A stretch of 19,759 bases of DNA from contig JAGVYX010000004.1 in NCBI GenBank assembly GCA_018303045.1, forward strand, positions 1 to 19,759. Direction: 5' to 3'. The stretch comes from Candidatus Woesearchaeota archaeon. Lineage in GTDB: Archaea > Nanobdellota > Nanobdellia > Woesearchaeales > GW2011-AR9. Positions 11,723 to 19,684 of this stretch are shown one piece after another. Each line of letters opens with the position of its first letter. The first letter of the stretch is position 1. The notes beneath the pieces are model-generated. The model made no database searches and was not told where the DNA came from. It was given only the letters and a program-made list of their open reading frames with translations. A program made the position numbers and the translations under genes.

Positions 11723-14575
11723 ATGGCTTTAGATTGGCAAAAAATTCAACAGAAATGGCAGGATCGCTGGTCAAAAGAAAAGATCTTTGAAGCTGATCCA
11801 GATAAAAATAGAAAAAAATTTTTTGTTAATGCGCCTTATCCCTATGTTAATTCTATCCTGCATATTGGACATTTGTACACCTATATGCGCGCTGAAGCCT
11901 TAGCCCGATTCAGAAGAATGCAGGGGTATAACGTCTTATTTCCACAAGGCTGGCATGCGACAGGAACACCTATAGTCAGCGCTGCCAAGCGTGTTAAAGA
12001 TAAAGAGCCAAAACAGCTGAAATTGTTAAAGGATATCGGCATTAAAGATTCAGAACTTAAAAAATTTGAAAATCCTGAATACTGGATAGAATACTTCCGG
12101 CCCAAAGCCGTGGAAGATTTTAAGGCTCTGGGCATGAGCGTGGACTGGCGCAGAGAATTCATAACCACCAGCCTGAACCCCCACTATGATAAATTTATTC
12201 AATGGCAGTTTAATAAATTAAAACGGGGAAATTATGTAATCAAAGGAACCTTCCCTGTAGTCTGGGATCCGGTGGAAAACTGCGCTATTGGCGACCATGA
12301 CCGGGCGGAAGGCGAAGGGGAAACACCTCAGGAATTCTTGTTAATTAAGCATAAGTTATCCAAAAATAGTTATGCAGTCAGCGCTACTCTCAGGCAAGAT
12401 ACTATTCTGGGAATAACTAATCTCTATGTTCATCCGCAGATTCAATATGCTGAGATAGAAATTAATTTTAATGCCCATCCAGAACATTGGATTATCAGCG
12501 AGCCGGCAGCCAGGCGATTAGAGCAGCAAGGCCATAAAATAAAAGTTCAGCGTAAAATTTTAGGAAAAGAACTAATCGGCCAGGAAACGGAAGAATTTGG
12601 CGGCAGAAAAGTATTGATTTTGCCGGCAACTTTCCTCGATCCTGATTTTGGCACGGGCTTGGTTCATTCAGTTCCTTCCGATTCTGCCGATGATTTAATC
12701 GCATTAAAAGATCTGCAAAAAGACGAGAAGAAGCTGAAAGAGTTTAAGTTAAATGCGGAAAAAGTTAAAGCTATCCGGCCGATTGCCGTATTGAAAACTC
12801 AAGGTTATAGCGATATTCCAGCAGAAGATTTTCTGAGAAAATATAACGTTCAATCGCAAAACGAGCGAGAAAAGCTGGAGAAAATAAAAAAGGAATTATA
12901 CAAATTAAGCCACTATTCAGCCGCATTTAATCATCTTTACCAGAAAGCCTTTTCTAAAAATCTGGAAAACGTTTCCGTGGAGAAAGGAAAAGAAATCATT
13001 AAAAAAGAGTTAATACAAACAGGATGGGCTGTCCCATACTATGAACTAACCGGGAAAGTTGTCTCTCGTTACCTTAATGAATGCATTGTCAAAATCGTTG
13101 ATGACCAATGGTTTCTGGCTTATGGAAATGAGCGCTGGAAAAAACAAGTTCACCAGGCTTTAAAGCAGTTAACTTTATATCCGGAAAAATCCAGAACCCA
13201 GTTTGAGTATGTTGTCGACTGGCTTAATAATTGGGCCTGCACCAGGGAGGCCGGGTTAGGCACCCGGCTGCCTTGGGATAAAAAATGGCTGATTGAAAGC
13301 TTAAGCGACAGCACGATCTACATGGCTTATTATACCATTGCTCATTTGATTAAAGATGTTCCTCTAGAAAAAATCAGTGACGCCTTATTTGATTTTGTTT
13401 TTCTCAATAAAAAAGTTAAACCAAAAGTGGAATTATCGCTGGCTAAAAAAATGCGTGAAGAATTTAACTACTGGTATCCGGTGGATTTCCGAAATTCCGG
13501 AAAAGATCTGATTCAAAACCATTTAGCTTTTTTTCTGTTTAACCATACAGCTATTTTTCCAAAAAAACACTGGCCTAACGGCATTGGCGTGAACGGCTGG
13601 GTTGCGGTAGATGGAGAAAAAATGAGCAAAAGCAAAGGCAATGTTATCCCTTTGCGTGAAATGCCTTCTCAGTTTGGCGTGGACTGCGCCAGATTTACCA
13701 TCTTAAGCGGCGGGGAAGAACTGGACGACCCCAATTGGGATAGTTCTTTCGCCATTGCCCTGAAAAACAAATTAGAGCAGTTCTATGAATTCTGCGCTGC
13801 CAATTATGGGAAAGGAAGAGATAACCAGCTAAAGATTGATGACTGGATGGAATCACAGCTGCAGGAAATAATTCTAAAAACCACCGAGGCTATGGAAAAA
13901 ACGCTGTTTAGAAGCGCTCTTCAGTCTGCCTATTTTGAATTAAGCAATGCTTTAAAATGGTATGCCCGCAGAACTAAAGGGGCATATCATCAAAAAACAA
14001 TTAACAGCGTTATTAAAACCCAATTGCTGCTGCTGGCGCCGGTTACACCGTTCATTGGCGAAGAAGTATGGGAACAATTGGGCCAACCGGGATTTATCTC
14101 TTTGGCCGCCTGGCCAAAAGCAAATAAAAAATTAATTGACCCAAAACTAGATCTCGCTGAAGAAATGATTAAAAATACTCTTACCGATATCGAAGCGGTA
14201 ATTAAATTGTCTAAAATTGAAAAACCGGCTAAAATAATTTTGATAGTTGCTCCGTCCTGGAAATTTCAGCTGGTTGATAAAATAATCTCTATTATGCAGA
14301 AAACCGCCAACCAGAAAGAAATTATGGATGGCCTCTTTAAAGAGCCGCAGTTCAAGCGTTATGGCCAGGAAATTGCTAAAATAGTTCCTAAGCTGCTGCA
14401 AACTAAAATTAATACTTTAAATCATCCGAAAGAAGAGTTGAATTATCTCCAGGAAGCAAAATCTTTTTTTGAACAGGAATTTTCCTGCGCTTTTGAGATT
14501 ATAACTGCTGAGAAATCAGACCATCCTAAAGCTAAAACAGCTTTCCCGGGAAAAGCCGGAGTGGTGGTTGTTTAA
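11723..14575 (+). CDS. leuS: Leucyl-tRNA synthetase, archaeal type
   Basis: This class I synthetase charges tRNA-Leu with leucine using ATP. The 950-residue length fits the archaeal/eukaryotic form (about 950-1000). The catalytic HIGH motif is at 47-50 (APYPYVNSILHIGH), and KMSKS at 633-637 (DGEKMSKSKGN). The CP1 editing domain, which hydrolyses mischarged tRNA, is marked by ATLRQDTILGITNLYV near 219-235 and by FGTGLVHSVPSDSADD near 307. The anticodon-binding helical domain and an archaeal-type C-terminal extension follow. In the editing motif the usual Pro-Glu reads Gln-Asp (TLRQDT), a mild deviation. It is transcribed alone and converges on the HypE-like gene 72 bp away. Confidence 0.97.
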   Translation: MALDWQKIQQKWQDRWSKEKIFEADPDKNRKKFFVNAPYPYVNSILHIGHLYTYMRAEALARFRRMQGYNVLFPQGWHATGTPIVSAAKRVKDKEPKQLKLLKDIGIKDSELKKFENPEYWIEYFRPKAVEDFKALGMSVDWRREFITTSLNPHYDKFIQWQFNKLKRGNYVIKGTFPVVWDPVENCAIGDHDRAEGEGETPQEFLLIKHKLSKNSYAVSATLRQDTILGITNLYVHPQIQYAEIEINFNAHPEHWIISEPAARRLEQQGHKIKVQRKILGKELIGQETEEFGGRKVLILPATFLDPDFGTGLVHSVPSDSADDLIALKDLQKDEKKLKEFKLNAEKVKAIRPIAVLKTQGYSDIPAEDFLRKYNVQSQNEREKLEKIKKELYKLSHYSAAFNHLYQKAFSKNLENVSVEKGKEIIKKELIQTGWAVPYYELTGKVVSRYLNECIVKIVDDQWFLAYGNERWKKQVHQALKQLTLYPEKSRTQFEYVVDWLNNWACTREAGLGTRLPWDKKWLIESLSDSTIYMAYYTIAHLIKDVPLEKISDALFDFVFLNKKVKPKVELSLAKKMREEFNYWYPVDFRNSGKDLIQNHLAFFLFNHTAIFPKKHWPNGIGVNGWVAVDGEKMSKSKGNVIPLREMPSQFGVDCARFTILSGGEELDDPNWDSSFAIALKNKLEQFYEFCAANYGKGRDNQLKIDDWMESQLQEIILKTTEAMEKTLFRSALQSAYFELSNALKWYARRTKGAYHQKTINSVIKTQLLLLAPVTPFIGEEVWEQLGQPGFISLAAWPKANKKLIDPKLDLAEEMIKNTLTDIEAVIKLSKIEKPAKIILIVAPSWKFQLVDKIISIMQKTANQKEIMDGLFKEPQFKRYGQEIAKIVPKLLQTKINTLNHPKEELNYLQEAKSFFEQEFSCAFEIITAEKSDHPKAKTAFPGKAGVVVV

Positions 14576-14647
14576 GAAAAATAAGGTAAGCTAGTGGTAA
14601 TAAGATTATTAACGAAAATAAAAGAAATGAAATTTTTTTGCCTGATC

Positions 14648-15682
14648 TTAATTTAACCTGTCTATCAGCCCGTCGGTATAACTTGCCAGCAGGGGAATTT
14701 CTTTTCCTTGATAGAGCAGCACCCTCCCTTTCTCTTTTGCGGTTACTTGTCCAATTTCCGCAGCTAGTATCCCGGCATCGCTATAATCTCTCAGCAAGCC
14801 CTCAACTTTATCCTTACCAATGCTGATCAATAACGCTCCTGAACCAAATATTCCCAATGGATCATCTCCTGTAACAGCGCATATTTCTCGAGTTTCTTCC
14901 CTAATGGGAATTTTAGCATAATCAATATAAACGCCGTTTCCTGAAGCTATCGCCAGTTCTTCAATTCCTTTTCTAACCCCGCCTTCGGTCGGATCATGCA
15001 AAGAATTAGGCGAGTGTTTCCAAGCGATGTAAGCGGCTGAAGCAATGCAGATGCCGGGGTGGTAAATAAACTCTCTCGCTCTATCTAAAGTCGGTTCATC
15101 AACTTTTCCATTCAATGATTCGCGCAAGTCTGCTGCTAAAATTGCCGTTCCTTCAATTCCCGCCCCACCAGTTAAAACCAATGAATCGCCTTCTTTCGCT
15201 CCTGCCGTAGTAATAATCTTATCTTTATCAACCTCTCCCAGCATGGTCAAAACGATTCCCGGATTTTTTACCAGAGAAGTTACTTCAGTATGCCCTGTAA
15301 CTATGGAAATTCCGTGGGGTTTAATGGCATCATATAATTGCCCAAAAAATTTGTCCACATCCTCCAGAGTTGATCCTGCTGGAAAGAATACGCTGGCTGA
15401 GGCCCATTTAGGAATGGCTCCTCTCGTCACGATGTCATTTACATTGATAGCGACAGCAAAATAAGGGGCATTGGAAATATTGACCATGATTGGATCTACA
15501 GCTACAGCTAAACAATTATTTTTCGCAGTTTCTGCGGAACTCATATCAATAATTGCCGCGTCTTCTCCGAGTTTTGGACCTAACAATATTCGTTCACTGA
15601 CGCTATTGGTATACCTTTCCAAAATCTTAGACAAGTCGTCATCCGGCAATTTTCCGCAGTTTAATTTCTTTAAATTATTCAT
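14648..15682 (-). CDS. AIR synthase-related / HypE-like ATP-binding protein
   Basis: The protein belongs to the AIR synthase superfamily (PurM, SelD, ThiL, HypE), which bind ATP and phosphorylate or activate a substrate. Visible motifs, numbered from the chosen start: GEDAAI (39-44), VNDIVTRGAIPKWAS (81-95), GHTEVT (130-135) and DPTEGGVRKG (230-239). It is closest in feel to HypE-like proteins. It lacks the C-terminal PRIC-type cysteine that HypE needs to build the NiFe-hydrogenase cyanide ligand, and no other hyp gene is present. It is therefore probably a different, uncharacterised member. A TTG nine codons upstream would give 353 residues; the ATG at 15680-15682, preceded by GGTG about 7 nt away, is preferred (344 residues). 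Confidence 0.82.
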   Translation of the reverse strand: MNNLKKLNCGKLPDDDLSKILERYTNSVSERILLGPKLGEDAAIIDMSSAETAKNNCLAVAVDPIMVNISNAPYFAVAINVNDIVTRGAIPKWASASVFFPAGSTLEDVDKFFGQLYDAIKPHGISIVTGHTEVTSLVKNPGIVLTMLGEVDKDKIITTAGAKEGDSLVLTGGAGIEGTAILAADLRESLNGKVDEPTLDRAREFIYHPGICIASAAYIAWKHSPNSLHDPTEGGVRKGIEELAIASGNGVYIDYAKIPIREETREICAVTGDDPLGIFGSGALLISIGKDKVEGLLRDYSDAGILAAEIGQVTAKEKGRVLLYQGKEIPLLASYTDGLIDRLN

Positions 15683-15739
15683 TTTTATTTCACCAAAAAA
15701 ACTAACCAACCCTACAGAATATTAAATTAACTTTAAAAA

Positions 15740-15755
15740 ACTAGAACTTTCTAGT
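15740..15755. promoter_or_regulatory. 16-bp palindromic operator candidate
   Basis: ACTAGAACTTTCTAGT has 7-bp arms, ACTAGAA and TTCTAGT, with a 2-bp centre. It ends 4 bp before the TATA box of the double-AsnC gene and touches the TTTTTTAAAG element upstream of the HypE-like gene. A dimeric regulator bound here could control both directions. The encoded AsnC-like protein itself is the obvious candidate. Confidence 0.55.
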
Positions 15756-15759
15756 CAAA

Positions 15760-15768
15760 TTTATATAA
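15760..15768 (+). promoter_or_regulatory. TATA box of the second double-AsnC gene
   Basis: TTTATATAA is centred 26 bp before the ATG at 15790 and overlaps the approach to an in-frame TTG at 15772. This decides the start in favour of the ATG. Confidence 0.75.
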
Positions 15769-15789
15769 TAATTGCTCTTTTGTTCTATT

Positions 15790-16743
15790 ATGAAGCTGAA
15801 CAAGAGAGACAAAGATATCCTAAGAATTCTCAATAAAAATTGCCGCGAACCGGATTCCAGCATTGCCCGTGAGCTAAAGATAAGCAAACAAGCCATAAGC
15901 TACAGAATCAGGAAAATGCAAAAAAACGGTTTAATTAAAAATTTTTACACCGAATTTAATCTCAGCAAATTAGGATATAATTCCTACTACATCTTTTTGG
16001 AATTGGAAAAAATAACCAACAAAACAGAAAAAGAACTAATTGAAAAATTTGTTGACGAAGAAAATATCGGCTGGGTCATTAATGGCGTAGGCAAATCTAA
16101 TATTATCCTGTTAGTGTATGCTAAAACCCTTAATGAATTTGAAGATTTATATTCCAGAATCAAAACGGTTTGTTCAGAATATTTAAGAGATATCAACTTC
16201 TCTATTTTAACCAAATCGCATAAATTAAGCTATAGATTCTTGGAAGCCGATTTGGAAGGAACCCAGACCGAACAATTTCAGCCAATAATTTTAGATCCTG
16301 AAGACATTAAGCTGATGAAAGCGCTGGGGCAGGAGGCCCGAGAGAAAATAACTGCTATTGCCCATAAAACCAGGACCTCTATAGATGTAATCAGGTATAG
16401 GTTAAAGAAACTCCAAACCAATAAGGTCATCGCTGGTTTCCGGATGAAATTAGACGTTTCCAAATTAGGGATACAGTGGCATCTTTTATTCATTAAATTG
16501 CAGCCGCTAGATCAAAAAATAAAACAGAGATTCCTTAACTATATCTTGCAGCAAAAAGAAACTTATTATTTGACTTCAACACTAGGATATTATGACTTGA
16601 TTGTTGATTTACAGACTGCCAGCTCTGCCGATGTTAGTAATTTTATCCTTGAATTAAGAGACAAATTTCCCGAAGCAATTAAAAATTTTGAAACTCTGCT
16701 TATTTTCAAAGAATACAAAATCAGTTATCTTCCTGCTCTTTAG
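15790..16743 (+). CDS. Double Lrp/AsnC-like transcription regulator (paralogue 2)
   Basis: The protein has 317 residues and is built as winged helix (about 4-50), RAM-like domain, winged helix (about 165-215), RAM-like domain. The first HTH is canonical: LNKRDKDILRILNKNCREPD, then ARELKISKQAISYRIRKMQK. The second RAM core has STLGYYDLIVDL and the protein ends KISYLPAL, like paralogue 1. An in-frame TTG at 15772 would add six residues, but it lies too close to the TATA box. A palindrome just upstream suggests autoregulation. The 3' end overlaps the kinase gene's 3' end by 3 bp (convergent). Confidence 0.87.
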   Translation: MKLNKRDKDILRILNKNCREPDSSIARELKISKQAISYRIRKMQKNGLIKNFYTEFNLSKLGYNSYYIFLELEKITNKTEKELIEKFVDEENIGWVINGVGKSNIILLVYAKTLNEFEDLYSRIKTVCSEYLRDINFSILTKSHKLSYRFLEADLEGTQTEQFQPIILDPEDIKLMKALGQEAREKITAIAHKTRTSIDVIRYRLKKLQTNKVIAGFRMKLDVSKLGIQWHLLFIKLQPLDQKIKQRFLNYILQQKETYYLTSTLGYYDLIVDLQTASSADVSNFILELRDKFPEAIKNFETLLIFKEYKISYLPAL

Positions 16744-17576
16744 GGGCAGTGCTCTAAAGCTTCCAGCAGCGGTTCAATAGACCGGTCTTCCGGACGTTTG
16801 GCCATAACTTTCCCTACGCCAAAAACCAAATCGGCAGGGAGATGATTGTTGCATAAGCGCCTCATGATCCATTCTCTGGTAACTTTCTCCGGATACGCGC
16901 TGAAATCTTCATAACTAGCTATTTTGCCACGGATTTCATCCGCGTGTCTATAATAAGATTCTCTTCGGAATTGTTCCAGAGGGCGTTCTCCAAATGGCCG
17001 TTCATCCATTAAATATTCAAAGACCATTGCGCCAAAGGAAAATAAGTCGCTGGCTGGAAAAAGGCTCTCCCGATTAGCTTGTTCTGGGGAAATGTATTCT
17101 AAAGTGCCTACAACAGAATTATCATCATAAGGCCAGGGCTTTTTTTCAGAACGGGCTAACCCTAAATCAATTATTTTCATTCCATTGTTAATTACGATAA
17201 AATTATCCGGTTTTATATCGGCATGAGTAATGCCCCGTTCATGGAGTTGGGTTATAGCTAAGCCAGCCTGCCGTAATGACTGAGTCTTGGCTTTAGGCGA
17301 AATGTTTTGGTCAACTAAATACCGATCCAGCGCCGGACCATCCAGATATTCCAGGCAGAGAGTAACAGCATGCTGATTAGCTTTAGGCGCGCCGGCTAGA
17401 GCTACCACACAATCCAACCCGCTGGCCTGCTCCAGCAAAGCTAATTCATGGAAAGCCAAGTCGCGCCTATGATAATATCGTTTTTCAGCCCAAACCTGGC
17501 CTGAATCTTGGTCTTCAGCTTTATAAATTACAGCCGTGCCTCCCTGGTCAATTTTAGTCCTGGTTATTCTGCCCAT
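16740..17576 (-). CDS. Hanks-type Ser/Thr protein kinase
   Basis: This is a 278-residue eukaryotic-like protein kinase with a single catalytic domain and no transmembrane segment. Motifs in order: glycine-rich loop IDQGGTAVIYKAE (9-21), ATP lysine in WAEKRYY (Lys32), catalytic loop THADIKPDNFIV (117-128) with Asp120, Lys122 and Asn125, metal-binding IIDLGLARS (135-143) where DLG replaces DFG, activation-segment end ISPEQA (162-167), and the structural Asp177 in SDLFSFG. HRD is HAD, so Arg of the RD class is missing. All catalytic residues are present and it should be active. It lacks sensor domains. Its partner is unknown. Confidence 0.93.
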   Translation of the reverse strand: MGRITRTKIDQGGTAVIYKAEDQDSGQVWAEKRYYHRRDLAFHELALLEQASGLDCVVALAGAPKANQHAVTLCLEYLDGPALDRYLVDQNISPKAKTQSLRQAGLAITQLHERGITHADIKPDNFIVINNGMKIIDLGLARSEKKPWPYDDNSVVGTLEYISPEQANRESLFPASDLFSFGAMVFEYLMDERPFGERPLEQFRRESYYRHADEIRGKIASYEDFSAYPEKVTREWIMRRLCNNHLPADLVFGVGKVMAKRPEDRSIEPLLEALEHCP

Positions 17577-17597
17577 AATCCCCTAAAAATCGAAACT

Positions 17598-17611
17598 GCT
17601 ATTTAAACCTT
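17598..17611 (-). promoter_or_regulatory. TATA box of the kinase gene
   Basis: The minus strand reads AAGGTTTAAATAGC, centred about 28 bp from the kinase ATG. A GGGGATT directly before the ATG is too close to act as a ribosome-binding site. Confidence 0.6.
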
Positions 17612-17662
17612 ACGTAGTTCACCACCCAGAAGAGACAATAGCCGTAAATTGCTACTAGTTGA

Positions 17663-17754
17663 ATATTGACACGTTAGTTTTGAAACAGCATCATCAATGA
17701 GAAACAGTATCATCGACGATATTGTTGTTCCATGATTATGTTATCGCTGTACTA
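17663..17754. repeat. Dispersed repeat, copy B (92 bp)
   Basis: This matches copy A at 3521-3593 in the same orientation with two substitutions. It has one extra 19-bp unit, a second GAAACAG.ATCATC.A.GA motif, so the core is duplicated in tandem. Its last three bases are the stop codon of the U32-family gene, so in minus-strand RNA it forms the immediate 3' UTR. Its palindrome differs by one base; in minus-strand RNA this leaves a G-U pair, so the stem survives. Confidence 0.88.
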
Positions 17755-19080
17755 AATCATCCCTTTCTTAGCTTTAGTGGTTTTAAACGGCTCATGAACT
17801 CCTACTTGATATAATTTCTGCTTAATTAATTCTTCTTCGGCGGAAACATTTCTTTTTTGAATTCGGTAAATCGCATCGGAAAGCCGGACTTTTTTCTTAA
17901 TTTTAAAAGAAACTATTTCCCCTGTTTGGGCTGAAGATACCTCCAGATCATCAATTTTTAAGGAGGCGGCTTTCGCTTTATAATAACCAGTAGTCGGCCC
18001 GATAAAACAGACTTCATCTCCCTTATTTAAGGAGCCGGTTTCAATTAAGATCGCAACAGCATTGGATTTGGCGTAGTAATTAATTACCTTGCCCAATTTT
18101 GTTTTTTGTTCCTTGGCGCTGGAGCCATAAAACTGGTACCAAGAATTGTTGGTAGGAGCCCCTAAATAAAAATTAGTGGAGAATCCACGGTTAAATACTT
18201 TAGCCAATTCCTGGACCAAACGCAGTTTCTCCTTATCAGTAAATAAGCCCCGTTCTATCAGCTCGATAGCTTCACGATAAGTTTTAGTTGCCGTATAAAC
18301 ATATTCCGGGCCTTTAGCTCTGCCCTCAATTTTAAACACGCTGATTCCGGCGTTCAGTAATTGATCCAGTATGGGCAAAGCGCACAAATCTTTGGGCGAC
18401 AGGAGGTAATTATCGTCCAGAATAAATTCGCGGCGGGGGTCTTCTACATCAGTGATTTTATACAGCCGCCTGCATTCTTGCAAACATTGTCCGCGGTTGG
18501 CTGACAGCCGGTTATGGTGCTGGCTCATAAAACATCTCCCTGAATAAGCTACGCATAATGAGCCATGAACAAAAGCTTCCAGCTCAATTCTCCGGCCTTG
18601 GAAAGACAGATTATCTTTAATGATATTCTGCTGGATGGCTTTAATCTGCTCCAGTGTGCATTCTCTGGCTAAAACGATTCTGGGCGAAAACTGGGAAAAA
18701 AACTTTACTGCCTGATAGTTGGCTACCGACATCTGGGTGCTTATATGCGCTTCAATATTTCTTTCTTGGCATAGTTGTATCACCGACATATCAGCAGCAA
18801 TCACTGCATCTACCCCTGCAGCTTTAACTTCATCCAAAATTTTAATAACTCGGTTTAATTCGTGGTCAAAAATAACCGTATTAAGCGTTAGATATCCTTT
18901 AAGATGATGTCCATGAATTTTTTTCATCAGCTCTTTTAATTCGCTGATCTCAAAATTTCTGGCCGAGGAAGAGCGCATATTAATCCATTTAATGCCAAAA
19001 TAAACGGCATCGGCTCCAGCTTTTATGGCGCTGGCTAAAGTTTCCCAATCTCCGACTGGAGCTAACAATTCCGGTTTCAT
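17752..19080 (-). CDS. U32 family (TrhP/RlhA-like) RNA hydroxylation protein
   Basis: The protein is annotated in databases as peptidase U32, but characterised bacterial members (TrhP, RlhA) hydroxylate tRNA wobble uridine or 23S rRNA using prephenate-linked and iron-sulfur chemistry. The 442 residues start with MKPELLAPVGDWETL and carry the signature EAFVHGSLCVAYSGRC. The conserved cysteines Cys176, Cys183, Cys199 and Cys203 (C-x6-C-x15-C-x3-C) are all present, so cluster binding is expected. The length and the C-terminal beta-rich part (about 335-430) fit TrhP more than shorter forms. Its TATA box is 26 bp upstream. Which RNA it modifies cannot be read. Confidence 0.93.
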   Translation of the reverse strand: MKPELLAPVGDWETLASAIKAGADAVYFGIKWINMRSSSARNFEISELKELMKKIHGHHLKGYLTLNTVIFDHELNRVIKILDEVKAAGVDAVIAADMSVIQLCQERNIEAHISTQMSVANYQAVKFFSQFSPRIVLARECTLEQIKAIQQNIIKDNLSFQGRRIELEAFVHGSLCVAYSGRCFMSQHHNRLSANRGQCLQECRRLYKITDVEDPRREFILDDNYLLSPKDLCALPILDQLLNAGISVFKIEGRAKGPEYVYTATKTYREAIELIERGLFTDKEKLRLVQELAKVFNRGFSTNFYLGAPTNNSWYQFYGSSAKEQKTKLGKVINYYAKSNAVAILIETGSLNKGDEVCFIGPTTGYYKAKAASLKIDDLEVSSAQTGEIVSFKIKKKVRLSDAIYRIQKRNVSAEEELIKQKLYQVGVHEPFKTTKAKKGMI

Positions 19081-19100
19081 CAGGAGTTAAAAAGTACTGT

Positions 19101-19110
19101 AATTTAAAAA
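19101..19110 (-). promoter_or_regulatory. TATA box of the U32 gene
   Basis: The minus strand reads TTTTTAAATT, centred 26 bp from the U32 ATG. On the plus strand GTTAAAAAG (19086-19094) is about 24 bp from the divergent ATG at 19114. Confidence 0.6.
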
Positions 19111-19113
19111 ATA

Positions 19114-19548
19114 ATGCTAAAAAAACGACTAAATCTTTTTAAAGAAGAGTGTTTTTTAGAGAGCATAGAGGTTAAAAAGAAAATGATATTAGATCTAGCC
19201 GCATTAATTAAATATGAAGCAAAAACGCCGGAAGAACAAGCAGAGCTGGAAAAGAAAATTGGCTTGTTAGGCCAACATATAGATTTTCATAAGGATGTTG
19301 CGCCCCGTGTTATAGATGATAAAACTGGGAGAGTAAGAGAACAGTTTCTAGTTCGCTGGCGTAATGAGGCTGTGCAGATCTTTCCCGTTGGCGGCAGGCT
19401 TCCAGAGTATAGACTTTCTTCTCGTGGTAAAGATGAGAGGAATAGAATGCTTAATGTTTATGAGCATGATGGCCATGCATGGATTTCCCTGAGAACTTCA
19501 TTGCAAGAACAATACAACCACTATTACTTGTTCAAAAATCCAGAATAA
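19114..19548 (+). CDS. Uncharacterised 144-residue protein
   Basis: I do not recognise this soluble protein. The N-terminal half (about 1-60) is a charged helical region (KEECFLESIEVKKKM, then EEQAELEKKIGLLGQ). The C-terminal half is beta-rich with aromatic and charged residues (REQFLVRWRNEAVQIFPVGG; HDGHAWISLRTSL). It has no cysteine pairs, signal or membrane segment. It is divergent from the U32 gene across 33 bp and is followed 1 bp after its stop by a small ORF, perhaps a two-gene operon. Coding looks genuine; function unknown. Confidence 0.75.
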   Translation: MLKKRLNLFKEECFLESIEVKKKMILDLAALIKYEAKTPEEQAELEKKIGLLGQHIDFHKDVAPRVIDDKTGRVREQFLVRWRNEAVQIFPVGGRLPEYRLSSRGKDERNRMLNVYEHDGHAWISLRTSLQEQYNHYYLFKNPE

Positions 19549-19549
19549 A

Positions 19550-19684
19550 ATGACGCTTGATCTGCTTATCAGAAAATTGGACAAATTTGTTATGGGCAAG
19601 TATTTTAAACCCTTTGTAGTGGGAGTTCCCCTTGCTTTTTGTGGTTTAGGAGCATATTATCCTAACTTCGCCATTTTGACATAG
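19550..19684 (+). CDS. Possible 44-residue membrane microprotein
   Basis: The ORF begins one base after the preceding stop, a spacing typical of translational coupling. It encodes a basic amphipathic start (MTLDLLIRKLDKFVMGKYFK) and one hydrophobic stretch (PFVVGVPLAFCGLGAYY). It may be real, or a longer membrane protein cut short by a frameshift. I found no family. From 19685 to 19759 there is AT-rich sequence with a T run (19726-19732) and no gene. Confidence 0.4.
   Translation: MTLDLLIRKLDKFVMGKYFKPFVVGVPLAFCGLGAYYPNFAILT

Noticed and set aside
14648..15682. Annotation as bona fide HypE, SelD or ThiL
   Set aside because: HypE's terminal cysteine motif, SelD's N-terminal Cys/Sec loop and ThiL context are all missing; only the superfamily is supported.
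15683..15709. TTG start for the HypE-like protein
   Set aside because: The extra nine residues are not family-like and a GGTG motif precedes the internal ATG; not excluded entirely.
15772..15789. TTG start for the second double-AsnC regulator
   Set aside because: It falls only about 8 bp from the TATA centre; the ATG at 15790 is at the standard 26 bp and starts the conserved HTH.
3521..17754. Dispersed repeat copies as attL/attR of an integrated element
   Set aside because: The 14 kb between them holds housekeeping genes (leuS, tRNA-Arg) and no integrase, so it is not an integrated element.
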